From Lentisphaerota bacterium (GTDB lineage: Bacteria > Verrucomicrobiota > Lentisphaeria > Oligosphaerales > JABHEG01): DNA of 57,115 nucleotides. Shown here piece by piece: positions 1 to 8,510 of the stretch. A program made the translations under genes and the position numbers. Each line of letters opens with the position of its first letter. Position 1 is the stretch's first letter. The notes below the pieces were generated by a model. The model saw only the letters and a program-made list of their open reading frames with translations. It did not search any database and was not told the origin of the DNA. Where the stretch lies: assembly GCA_018676675.1 (NCBI GenBank), contig JABHEG010000358.1, positions 1 to 57,115 on the forward strand. Reading direction: 5' to 3'.

Positions 1-121
1 CAACAACGGACCAACGCCGAGATCACCTCAGTAAGACCAATCAGGCTTGAGCTGCTCTCCGGTCCCCTCGACGTTTGAAACCAAACCAAAACAAGGCGTT
101 CAACTTTACAGACCCCCGAGC

Positions 122-2008
122 TCACAGCACTGAGCTCTGGAGGACTGCGTAGCAGGGAAGGGCCCCCAGCGTGTACGTGGCTTTCCCTGTGCCGTAGACC
201 GGGAGCCGGATATACAGATCAACGACAGCGCCGAGGAACACCGTCAGTGTGAGACAGGACAGAAGTGCTGCCCGGCCGGCTCGGGAAGGCCGAGCAACCA
301 GGGATCGGATGCCCCCGGCCAGGATGAGGAAAGTAGGGATGAGGGCCATGGCAGAACCTATGGTCACGAAGAGCGCGTTCCATGGTGGTGGGAACTCGGG
401 ACTCACTACCCCGGAGTGGAAGCCGTCGAGCCACAGCGTCGAGTAGAGGCCATCCCATAGGCTGGTCGCTCCTGAGTAAACGGGTCTGCCGAGGCACCGG
501 CCGAAGGTGAGTAGTTGGGACCACGTCCTATAGCCTGGATCCTGCCACCAGGTGATCCCGCGGGTCGGGGCCCACCCGGACACGAACAACTGCCCGAACT
601 CGAGCCAGTTGCGTAGGAAGTACCAGCCTGATGACGCTACGGTGACTCCCACCACCAGGCTTATGTCGCGCAGGGCTTTTCGCCATGGGGTTGCGGTCGA
701 GGTCGCCGCGAACACAACGGCGCCCAGTAACGTAGGAGCGAGAAGGACCGCGCCTATTTTGGTCAGGAGGGCGGCTCCCCACGTCAGCCCGAGCAGCGCA
801 AAGAAGCTGGCCCGGCGCGGGACTTCGGGTGTGACTACCAGCTTCAGGCACCCGAAAAGAACCAGCGAAATCAGGGCTCCGGCCATAGGCTCGTTGCCGA
901 TGACTTGGCAGATGTAGGTGTGCATTGGGACCATGGTGCCGAAGAGGGTCGCCAGTATCTGCAGGTCTTTCCTACGCGGGAAAGCCAATGCTGCGCAACG
1001 GTACACTACCTCAATGAGGAGTGCGCCACAGCAGATCGGGATGATGCGGAGAAGCTTGACCACGAGTGTTTGGTCGAAGACTGCGATCAAGGCTGAGTAC
1101 AGTGGTGCGTTGATCATGTAGTACAGCGGCGATTGAAACATCTGCCAGCCATCCGAAGCGAGGGGCAGGGCGTGGTTACTGGAGATGAAGCGGATGTAGT
1201 CAACGTGGGCATGGACGTCAAATCCCACGTTCGTGTCGAGTTTGAGCAGGTTATTGAATGAGCGGACGACCCACAGGAGCAACAGGAGGGCACGAGCGAC
1301 AGAGGGGGCCCCCAGATCGGTTAGAGGGCCGAGAGACTTGGGGAGGGTGGAGCGACTGCCTAAGCCCCAAGCCAGGGCGAACACAATCGCTAGGACTGGT
1401 AGGGCCCGAGGGGTTGCCTCCCGTACGCTGGGGAATGCCAGGCTTTCCCGTGGCGGGGGGAGTTCAGCCGCGAGGGCAACCTGTTCCCAGCTCTGGCCGT
1501 CCAGCGACACGGTCCAGCCGCTGTCTGTCTGCAGGTCCAGGGCGGGGGAATGGCAAAGGAAGGAAGGGTGGGAGTCCCTGGCGGTCACAATGGCCAGGAG
1601 TTCATGGACACCCGGGGGAACGGTCCTGGGAATGCTGAGCTCCCAGTCCTCCTTCCAGAGCACGGTTTCGGAGGGGGGGCTGAAGCGTCTCCCGCCGTCG
1701 AGAACAACTTCGCACTGCTGGACCGCTCGGACGATAATTCGTGGCTCTTGCACCGGCGTTGTGGTCGTGAACTGGCAGCGAAACAGACAGCGTGTCTCCC
1801 GAGGAGCTCGTGCCCTCAGGTTGAACTCTGTGCCAACCTTGATCCACTTTGCCGTCCCACGAGAGCTCAGGAAGACCACACTTGGGCTTCTGGCGTACTG
1901 CACTATTCTTGTTGCCCCTGCGATCAGCGTCAGTGCCAGCAGAACAACGGCCACGTTCCTCCACGTGAAGTGGGTACTCAGAAAATCTTGTCTTGGGCTC
2001 GGTGACAT
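122..2008 (-). CDS. GT-C (GT39/PMT-like) membrane glycosyltransferase with N-terminal extracytoplasmic domain
   Basis: 628 residues. One hydrophobic segment at about 17-36 is followed by some 150 polar residues rich in beta-type patterns, then by about ten membrane segments from residue 200 onward. The first loop after the second membrane region holds acidic residues in GFDVHAHVDYIRFI and then FQSPLYYMINAPLY. This arrangement is typical of GT-C enzymes, which place the catalytic Asp in the first long extracytoplasmic loop and use polyprenyl-phosphate sugars. The role inferred is sugar transfer on the outer face of the inner membrane; donor and acceptor cannot be read from sequence. The soluble insertion after the first helix is not part of the usual ArnT/PMT plan and could bind substrate. 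It is convergent with nothing on its 3' side inside the window and divergent from the GT-C gene at 2405. Confidence 0.8.
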   Translation of the reverse strand: MSPSPRQDFLSTHFTWRNVAVVLLALTLIAGATRIVQYARSPSVVFLSSRGTAKWIKVGTEFNLRARAPRETRCLFRCQFTTTTPVQEPRIIVRAVQQCEVVLDGGRRFSPPSETVLWKEDWELSIPRTVPPGVHELLAIVTARDSHPSFLCHSPALDLQTDSGWTVSLDGQSWEQVALAAELPPPRESLAFPSVREATPRALPVLAIVFALAWGLGSRSTLPKSLGPLTDLGAPSVARALLLLLWVVRSFNNLLKLDTNVGFDVHAHVDYIRFISSNHALPLASDGWQMFQSPLYYMINAPLYSALIAVFDQTLVVKLLRIIPICCGALLIEVVYRCAALAFPRRKDLQILATLFGTMVPMHTYICQVIGNEPMAGALISLVLFGCLKLVVTPEVPRRASFFALLGLTWGAALLTKIGAVLLAPTLLGAVVFAATSTATPWRKALRDISLVVGVTVASSGWYFLRNWLEFGQLFVSGWAPTRGITWWQDPGYRTWSQLLTFGRCLGRPVYSGATSLWDGLYSTLWLDGFHSGVVSPEFPPPWNALFVTIGSAMALIPTFLILAGGIRSLVARPSRAGRAALLSCLTLTVFLGAVVDLYIRLPVYGTGKATYTLGALPCYAVLQSSVL

Positions 2009-2086
2009 AGCGTATTTCGTACTTTATCCCCCCCTGTCAGCGGATGCCATGCAGGTTCATTGACCGGGCAGGGGGGGGCACAGGTC

Positions 2087-2220
2087 AATGGGGTTAAGTT
2101 CCTCTGATTCCCGGATGGCCAAAGAGTCGCCGGGTGGCACCGCCTCCTACATTGTGTGCTCCCGTAACGTGGGAGGGGCTGCCATGCCGCGACCGTCTTC
2201 CCGAGGAACTTAATCGCATT
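2087..2220 (+). repeat. 134-bp miniature inverted-repeat element, copy 1
   Basis: The 18-bp ends at 2087-2104 and 2203-2220 are inverted repeats matching at 16 of 18 positions. A 13-bp direct repeat, gggggcacaggtc, flanks the element at 2074-2086 and 2221-2233. The interior carries an imperfect palindrome built on gtgggaggggctgcc. The sequence is about 95 percent identical, by my hand alignment, to the copy at 11540-11673 in inverse orientation. It carries no credible gene and fits a non-autonomous element. The rest of 2009-2404 shows only the leader of the gene starting at 2405. Confidence 0.8.
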
Positions 2221-2404
2221 GGGGGCACAGGTCCTGGAGGGTAGGCGGAAACCAAGGCAGTGTCGGGGAGCGCCCTCCGGTAGGGATGCGCGGGGCCAGT
2301 GGCGGCGGGCTTTGAACGTCCCCGTTGCTTCCCGACGATGTGGGACGCGCCCAAAGATCTGCTAGAGTAGGGAGCGTCACGGGCGTGTATACGGGAGTCC
2401 CAAG

Positions 2405-3952
2405 GTGATATTCCGGCAGATTTACAGAGTGGGAAAAGGGAATCGCCTTGGGCTGTGTGGCGCCTTGTTCCTGGCATATGCAGCCGCTTTCCTGTGGATG
2501 TCGGACTTCAGTGACACGTGCATTTTCGGGGGCGATGTCTGGGACTACCAAACCTTGGCGGTAAACGTTGCGCGTGGCCGTCCCCTTGCCCTGGATGAGC
2601 CCGGTGAGCCGCTTGGTGCTCTCCGGTTCGCTCCTCCCAACCCAGACCACCTTCGCTTCTTCGGCTTCGGCAGTGTTCCAGAGATGATCGCGCATTACCA
2701 CCGACGCTCGGGATACAACACGGAGCGCACCCCTGGGCATTATGTCTTCATTGCCGGCATATACAGGATCTCCGGCATTCACCCGAAGGTGGTGAAGGAG
2801 ATTCAGTTGCTGATGCTGTGTCTCGTCGCGGCATTCTTGCCCGCGCTCTGCCGCAGTTGGTGGGGAGAACGCGGCTGGTGGGTCGGGCTCGGGAGTGGCC
2901 TCATCTACCTTGCCAGCGCGTGGCGTTTGGCCGGGGCCCTAATGAGTGAGAGCCTGTGCGCTCTGATGGCGTTCGCCGTGTTGGCGGGCGTCGAGTGGGA
3001 TGGACGGGAGAAGTCCTGGACTTCCGCGGCGGTGCTCGGGTTCGTCTGTGGCATCGCCAATCTAGTCAAGGGGTGCTTTTACTTCGTGCCCTGGCTGGCT
3101 GTCTGCACCCTCCTTTGGCGGGCGCGCCGAGCTCGTTCCCGCAAGATGGGCTGGCGCGCCGTCGTCGTTTGCGCGTCGTTTTTGTTGACGGTTGGTCCAT
3201 GGAGTCTCTACATCAGCCGTGCCAGCGGGCGGCCAGTGTTTCTGTCCACGATGGGGGAAACGCTTCTCCTGGATTCCAACAACGAGGCCTGTCTCGACGG
3301 TGGCTGGCACCCGGAATGGCGGCTTGACCCGCAGCGCTCAACCGAGTTTCTCTACAGCCGTCCCGAACTCCAGAGCGCCTCAAGCATCGGCAAAGTGGTG
3401 CGGTTCTACCTATCCCACCCACTTGCCTTCGCGTTCATCATGGCACAGAAGGTGATCCACGGTTTTCTGGGGTTCTTCTCGGTGTGGGTCTGGTTGAGCG
3501 TTGCCCTGTTGGGGGCTGTGCACGGGTTCGCTCAACGGCGTCTCGTTTCCCATTCAGGGGGCGGCGTGGTTTCGCGAGAACGGCTGTTGGGACTGCACAA
3601 GGGGGGCGTGATCGTGTCAGTTGCCGCGGCAGTGCCGCTGCTCTGGTATGCCTTCCCGCCAAACGGAAGCCCGGAACTGAGTGATTCATGTTGGCTGCAA
3701 CCCGACATCATGGAACCCGTCGTTTGGGGACTCGCCGTTCTGGTAGGTGTTTGCTGCCGCGACATGTTTCGAGCGATCCGTGTCCTCCCGCCAAGCTGCC
3801 AGATCATGCTTGCTAACTTCCTGGCTGTTACTCTACTCTTCTACGGTTCGCTTCGGTTTCTTCTCGTTATCGACTTCATGATGCTGGCCCTTGCTCTGAA
3901 GCAGGTGGCGGATGTCTTCATGGAACCGGAGTTTCATGCCGACGTATCTTGA
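2405..3952 (+). CDS. GT-C family polytopic membrane protein, GT39-like
   Basis: 515 residues starting with GTG. There are about ten hydrophobic segments. The first predicted extracytoplasmic loop contains GGDVWDYQTLA followed by ERTPGHYVFIAGIYRI, an acidic-loop arrangement matching polyprenyl-phosphate-dependent GT-C transferases. The likely role is addition of a sugar to an exported acceptor at the periplasmic face. The gene is transcribed away from the GT-C gene ending at 122 and converges on the one ending at 4282, with a multi-hairpin repeat between the two 3' ends. No strong ribosome-binding site is visible before the GTG, so the exact start is uncertain. A polysaccharide polymerase or a general membrane protein of unknown role cannot be excluded. 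Confidence 0.72.
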   Translation: MIFRQIYRVGKGNRLGLCGALFLAYAAAFLWMSDFSDTCIFGGDVWDYQTLAVNVARGRPLALDEPGEPLGALRFAPPNPDHLRFFGFGSVPEMIAHYHRRSGYNTERTPGHYVFIAGIYRISGIHPKVVKEIQLLMLCLVAAFLPALCRSWWGERGWWVGLGSGLIYLASAWRLAGALMSESLCALMAFAVLAGVEWDGREKSWTSAAVLGFVCGIANLVKGCFYFVPWLAVCTLLWRARRARSRKMGWRAVVVCASFLLTVGPWSLYISRASGRPVFLSTMGETLLLDSNNEACLDGGWHPEWRLDPQRSTEFLYSRPELQSASSIGKVVRFYLSHPLAFAFIMAQKVIHGFLGFFSVWVWLSVALLGAVHGFAQRRLVSHSGGGVVSRERLLGLHKGGVIVSVAAAVPLLWYAFPPNGSPELSDSCWLQPDIMEPVVWGLAVLVGVCCRDMFRAIRVLPPSCQIMLANFLAVTLLFYGSLRFLLVIDFMMLALALKQVADVFMEPEFHADVS

Positions 3953-4053
3953 GGAAAGGCGGGGCCCAGCAGGGCTGCTTGATGTCCGGGATGAGTGCTG
4001 TTCTGTCACCCGAGTTGGTCCGCTGAAGGCCCTTCCCGTCTTCCCAGCGCCTC

Positions 4054-4260
4054 CAGCCTGATCTATTCGCCAACCGGCTGGCCGGTTTGGCGAGTCGATC
4101 ACCCGAAGGGCTTCGGCGTGAGCGCCTCATGGCGCTCGTGCTCAGGGCTAGCCTTGAGCAAATGAAGTGCAACGAAATGCGTCGAAACTTCCGGACGCAA
4201 CATGTTGCGGGCGAAGTGGATAATGAGGGAGACGGAACGTCTCGCGAATAATCCAGGCCA
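4054..4260 (-). repeat. Composite multi-hairpin repeat (long form), copy 1
   Basis: Read on the minus strand this has the same two-part order as the copy at 19673-19875. A unit of about 110 bp (4149-4260) contains hairpins gagacg/cgtctc and acttc/gaagt. It ends in aaggctagcc and runs into a second unit (4054-4150) with hairpins gagcgcc/ggcgctc and cgccaaaccgg/ccggttggcg. Stem sequences differ from the other copies while pairing is kept. It fills the 329-bp gap between the convergent 3' ends of two GT-C genes. No gene is seen there. Confidence 0.75.
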
Positions 4261-4281
4261 GCCGCGAAACCGCACTCCCCA

Positions 4282-5976
4282 CTATTCCCGTCCCTCGGGC
4301 GTATCCCCCGGCTGGGGTGCCCGCAACCGGAACACGTGGATGGGGAATTGATCGCCCTTGATGAACTCGTCGAACTCCGGCATTTCGTTTCTGGCGAAGA
4401 GCTTTCCCTTCGGTGTGTCGAGGGTCCCCACGGCGTTGACCTGGTACTGGTCGTCGAGCAGTGCTCCAATCTGGTCCAGCATGCGCAGATCTCCTTGGGT
4501 GTCCAGCAGGAGGGATGATTGGAGGCCTATGACCACGATGCAGGACGGCTTTGCCTCCTGCACCTCTTCCCACGTGCGTTCCTGAAACTCTCGGTAACGG
4601 GGAAATCTGGGGGACATCAGCGGGTACATCATGATGAAGGACGTCACGCTCGGCCGTTCGGTGTAGAGCAGGATCTGCGGCTCCGATCCCAGGATGAAGA
4701 TGCCCTCATCAGGCGGCAGGGCGTCGGTGAGGAGTTCTGCGATGTCGAGGGATTCCGGGAAGGGGCATCCCCCGAAGAACTCGCGCGAGAACCCGTCTGG
4801 AGAGTTCCCGCGGTAGTAACTCGGGCAGGCCAGCAGTGGTGGGAGCAGTATGGCCAACAGGCAGACCAGCAGACAGAGTGGCCGTTTCTTACGGTCGCGG
4901 ACCTTGACGAGGATCTCAGCCACTCCGAAGCCCCCGGCCAGGGCGACGGCAGGTGCAATCTGGGCGAAGTAGTGAGGGAAGACGATTCCGGGGACAGCGG
5001 CGGCAAGGGAGACTGGCAACAAGCCGATCCCCATGTATCGCCTGGTGTTCTGTCTCAGTGACAGCCAAAGGCTTGAGCCTACCGCCACCCCGATCAGGAG
5101 TGGCCCCTCACGTAGGATGTCAAGCGCGAATCCAGCGTATCTGGAGACCGTTTCAGATCGATCCAGCCCTTTGCTGTAGAGTAAGTTGTGGATGAAGCTC
5201 CAGTATACAAACTCCTGCTGGATGCCGCAGTAGCTGAAGTAGCCGAAGATTACCGCTGAAACAAGAAGAAAGCCTCCGGACCAGAGCCCTGCTGCCCTCA
5301 GCACAACGATGAAGGCCTCTCGTCTGCTCTCTGCAGCGGACACCCTGGGCAAAGCAATGTGGGCAACAACGTACAGGAGCATCAAGGCTGCTGTCTGCTT
5401 GGTCCAGAAGGTCAATGCCCCAAAGAACCCGCTCAGGAACACATGGCGCCAGTGACGATTCTTGACTGACTTCACTGCGCAGAGAAGACTCAGGGCAAAG
5501 GGCAGAAGGAGGAACATCTCGGTGGAAGCCGTGAAGCCTTGGATGGCGGGGGTCGAACTGAAGACGGCGAAGACGAAGGCAACCCAGAGAGCGGCACGTT
5601 CACAGGATGTATAGGCTTTGGCGATCCTGTAGAGAACGAGGAGGGTCAGGAAGTTGTAGGCGTGCAGGAAGAGGTGAACGCCTGTCGGTGTCGGGGGCAA
5701 CACCAGGAAACACAGAGCGTTAATGTAGAACACGAGGGGCGGTTTGTGTTCGATGGCATCTCGATAGGGCAATCCCCCGCGCAGGACGGTCTGCCCGATG
5801 TAACCGAAGAGCCCCTCGTCGCGGTCGAGGGGAATGTCGAGGGGGCCGATCCGGAGCAGGACATAGACGAGTCCGATGAGAAGCCACAGCAGCCAGAACC
5901 AACGTCCTGACTGAGGTCCCGGTTCAGCGCTGTCCCTTCTGTAGGAACTGCTCGCCAGATCTACTTCTGTTTCCAT
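4282..5976 (-). CDS. GT39/PMT-type membrane glycosyltransferase
   Basis: 564 residues. This is the most canonical member of the GT-C group here. After the first membrane segment the loop reads LDRDEGLFGYIGQTVLRGG and then HKPPLVFYINAL, the Asp-Glu motif and Lys-Pro-Pro element of ArnT/PMT-like enzymes that bind the lipid-phosphate sugar. About eleven membrane segments follow. The last 150 residues form a soluble extracytoplasmic domain (ILGSEPQILLYTERPSVTSF region) typical of bacterial PMT_2 proteins. The family transfers a single sugar from polyprenyl phosphate to a lipid or protein. It is the last gene of a minus-strand series that includes the genes at 8511 and 6206, with a 229-bp gap before it, so it may have its own promoter. 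No signal of pseudogenization is seen. Confidence 0.88.
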   Translation of the reverse strand: METEVDLASSSYRRDSAEPGPQSGRWFWLLWLLIGLVYVLLRIGPLDIPLDRDEGLFGYIGQTVLRGGLPYRDAIEHKPPLVFYINALCFLVLPPTPTGVHLFLHAYNFLTLLVLYRIAKAYTSCERAALWVAFVFAVFSSTPAIQGFTASTEMFLLLPFALSLLCAVKSVKNRHWRHVFLSGFFGALTFWTKQTAALMLLYVVAHIALPRVSAAESRREAFIVVLRAAGLWSGGFLLVSAVIFGYFSYCGIQQEFVYWSFIHNLLYSKGLDRSETVSRYAGFALDILREGPLLIGVAVGSSLWLSLRQNTRRYMGIGLLPVSLAAAVPGIVFPHYFAQIAPAVALAGGFGVAEILVKVRDRKKRPLCLLVCLLAILLPPLLACPSYYRGNSPDGFSREFFGGCPFPESLDIAELLTDALPPDEGIFILGSEPQILLYTERPSVTSFIMMYPLMSPRFPRYREFQERTWEEVQEAKPSCIVVIGLQSSLLLDTQGDLRMLDQIGALLDDQYQVNAVGTLDTPKGKLFARNEMPEFDEFIKGDQFPIHVFRLRAPQPGDTPEGRE

Positions 5977-6205
5977 GCGGCGATCCGTTCGGCCTCAAGA
6001 GCGTCGGGAGGGCACGGTGGGGGAGGATTAGCCCAGCGAGCGTTGAGATAAGGAATCTGTCTGTCTGAAGCTGAAGTTGAGCGTGCAGAGCAGGATCGTC
6101 ACCCAAGAGCGTACTCTAGCCTTCCCTTCTGTGGTTTCCACGTGATCCATCCGGGCACCATGGTCTTCCAGGTCCTCGTCCCTTCACTTGCCTTGCACGA
6201 TGAGA

Positions 6206-8491
6206 TCATTCAGTGGAAGGCGGCTGGAGGGCATCAAGTGAAGGAGGTGACAGTCGCTCGAGTGCGACTTTGGCGCTTTGCATGCCCGGGGCATGGACCA
6301 GTGCCTTCCTGCACAGCTCAATGGCTTCAGCAGTCATGCCCTGGCGTTCCCGTATCAAGCCCTGCTGGACGTAGGTCAGTGCGGCGAACTTACGGTTCAG
6401 AAATCGCATTGCCTCGTATTCCTGGAATGCTTCATCACACCTGCCCAGCTGGAACAGAACAATGGCCAGATTGTTACGTGTTTCGGGAGTCTCCGGGCTG
6501 ATGCCGACGGCTTTCTTGTACGCAGCGAGGGCCTCGGTCGGCCTACTCAGCTTGAGTAGGGCATGCCCCAGACCAGACCAGGCGGACGCGCTGTTCGGCT
6601 CCAGAGCCAGAGCCGACACGTACCGCTCAGCCGCTTGCTTCCAGCGGCCCAGGCGGCCCAGCACTTGCCCGCTGTTGATGAGCGATGGCACGTAATCCGG
6701 CCTACTACTCAGAGCAGTCTCGTAGAAGCGCAAGGCTTCCTCCAACCGGCCTTGTTCGAGCTTGATTGTCCCCAAGTTGTGATTCGCGTCTGCGTGGTCA
6801 GGCTCAAAGCGAATCGCTTGGCGGAAATAGTGCTCGCCATCAGTTAGGTTTCCCGCTTCAGCCAACGCCCTGCCCAGATCGTTGTGGGCGTGAGGTGAGC
6901 GTGGTCTGACCCGTGTCGCGTCTGTGAGGCAAACCAGCGCCTTTCGCGATTCGCCCCGGTCCCTGAACGCGGTTCCCAGGTTCGCGTAGGCCGTTCCGTC
7001 GAAGGGAGCGGCCTCTAGAGCTCGTCTGAAGTGCTCCATCGCCTGTTCGTGTCTACCAACTCGCCATAGGGCCAGTCCGAGTCCATTGCGCGCAATTGAG
7101 CTGCCCGGATTGATCTTAAGCAGGTGGACGTACAGGCACTCAGAGTTCCGCCAATGGCGGGACTGCTGTATGGCGATCCCAGCCAAGACCGCGATGACTC
7201 CGACTGTGGCAATCCGCACCGTTCGACGTTGCACACAGCGGTCGTTCAGGAGTGCAACGGCGAAAGCCGGTCCCAACAAGGCCAGATAGGCGTAGCGATC
7301 CGCGGTTGTTGACGCCAGCTGGAAACGGAAGGGGACAAGCCCGAGGACTGGCAGCAATGGGGCCAGGAACAGTCCGAGCGCGGCAAGATACTCAGCCCGA
7401 TGCCGCAGACAGCGGCTTAGGCCGACCACAGCACAGACTGTCACAGCGGCTGTAAGACAGCGCCAGTTGGACAGCAAGACGCTTTCCGGAGTCCGGCCAT
7501 AGTCCAGTGCCAGGCCGGCGGGGACCAGCGTCTTGGTGATGTAGAACCAGACAGCGTCGCCAGCGATCAGGAGACGCGTGGCTAAAGGAGGATTGAACCC
7601 ACCCGTGATAGCTGGCTGAGCAGATCGCACCACGAGGGCCGCAGGCACGGCCAACAAGACAAACGGGACAACGACCACGACGCCTTCTCGCAGCGACTTT
7701 CCACAGATGCACACCAGAATGACGACTAATAAGAACGGCACGACAACAGCACTCGGTTTCGACAACAGCGCCAACACATAGAGGATCAGTGCCAGGCTGT
7801 AACCCGCACGGCTTGTCAGCAGACTGGGCCTCAACCACGGAACGAGGGCGGGGAAGTCGTTGTCAACGGCCGGTCCGGGCGTGTGCCGCTTCAGGATGAT
7901 TGTGACGGCCAGTAGACTGAAGAATGCGCTCAAGAGCCCACGGAACTCGGTTACCCAGGCGACCGATTCTACTTGTAGTGGATGCACTGCGAATAGCAGG
8001 GCGCCGAGAGCTGCCGCGCCATCTGAGGAACCCAGACGCCGGAGAATCGCGAAGAGCAGCAGGACATTGAGCACATGGATCAGCAGGTTGGCAAGATGGA
8101 ACGGTTCTGCTGCCGTAAAGGTCCCGGGCGCAACCGGGCAGATCCACTCGCCGCCAAGCTTCACACCGGCCCATGCAGTGTATGCTACGGGTATGTACAT
8201 ATCCCCGTAGGGACGTGTCCACAGATCACCCAAGTGGTTCAGGCTGACAGGATTGAGCTTCGGGTTCTTGTAGACGTTCAGGCCGTCGTCGCAGTCCACA
8301 AACTCGAACAAGCAGACTTGAGCAAAGACTCCGACCACGATGACAACCAGGCCCGCCCTCCAGAGCTGGCCGACGCGCTGTCGTCGGGCTCCGGACTTGG
8401 TGTCCGTTCCAGGTCCGTTACGGCCGATTTCCGTACACCGTGCCTCTCTGCGTTCAGCGTCTGCTGGATCTGAGTTCATGATTGAGGTCAC
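6206..8491 (-). CDS. TMTC-like membrane protein with C-terminal TPR repeats
   Basis: The N-terminal half has about ten membrane segments and an acidic first loop, DCDDGLNVYKNPKLN. The conserved block LLFAVHPLQVESVAWVTEF is characteristic of the bacterial relatives of TMTC O-mannosyltransferases. From about residue 480 onward there are seven or eight 34-residue TPR units, for example YANLGTAFRDRGESRKAL. The likely role is an extracytoplasmic GT-C transferase whose TPR domain selects protein acceptors; this is inference from the family. I chose GTG at 8491, 7 nt after an agggggc-like ribosome-binding site. ATG at 8479 is the alternative. The longer reading up to 8755 would overlap the upstream gene. 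The gene begins 19 bp after the upstream GT-C gene, which suggests co-transcription. A paralogue lies at 45059. Confidence 0.83.
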   Translation of the reverse strand: MTSIMNSDPADAERREARCTEIGRNGPGTDTKSGARRQRVGQLWRAGLVVIVVGVFAQVCLFEFVDCDDGLNVYKNPKLNPVSLNHLGDLWTRPYGDMYIPVAYTAWAGVKLGGEWICPVAPGTFTAAEPFHLANLLIHVLNVLLLFAILRRLGSSDGAAALGALLFAVHPLQVESVAWVTEFRGLLSAFFSLLAVTIILKRHTPGPAVDNDFPALVPWLRPSLLTSRAGYSLALILYVLALLSKPSAVVVPFLLVVILVCICGKSLREGVVVVVPFVLLAVPAALVVRSAQPAITGGFNPPLATRLLIAGDAVWFYITKTLVPAGLALDYGRTPESVLLSNWRCLTAAVTVCAVVGLSRCLRHRAEYLAALGLFLAPLLPVLGLVPFRFQLASTTADRYAYLALLGPAFAVALLNDRCVQRRTVRIATVGVIAVLAGIAIQQSRHWRNSECLYVHLLKINPGSSIARNGLGLALWRVGRHEQAMEHFRRALEAAPFDGTAYANLGTAFRDRGESRKALVCLTDATRVRPRSPHAHNDLGRALAEAGNLTDGEHYFRQAIRFEPDHADANHNLGTIKLEQGRLEEALRFYETALSSRPDYVPSLINSGQVLGRLGRWKQAAERYVSALALEPNSASAWSGLGHALLKLSRPTEALAAYKKAVGISPETPETRNNLAIVLFQLGRCDEAFQEYEAMRFLNRKFAALTYVQQGLIRERQGMTAEAIELCRKALVHAPGMQSAKVALERLSPPSLDALQPPSTE

Positions 8492-8510
8492 GTGCTGCCC
8501 CCTGCTCCAG

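Noticed and set aside
4054..4260. Hairpin repeats considered as integron attC sites or a CRISPR array
   Set aside because: No GTTRRRY-type core sites, no integrase and no gene cassettes; copies are kilobases apart with no regular spacers.
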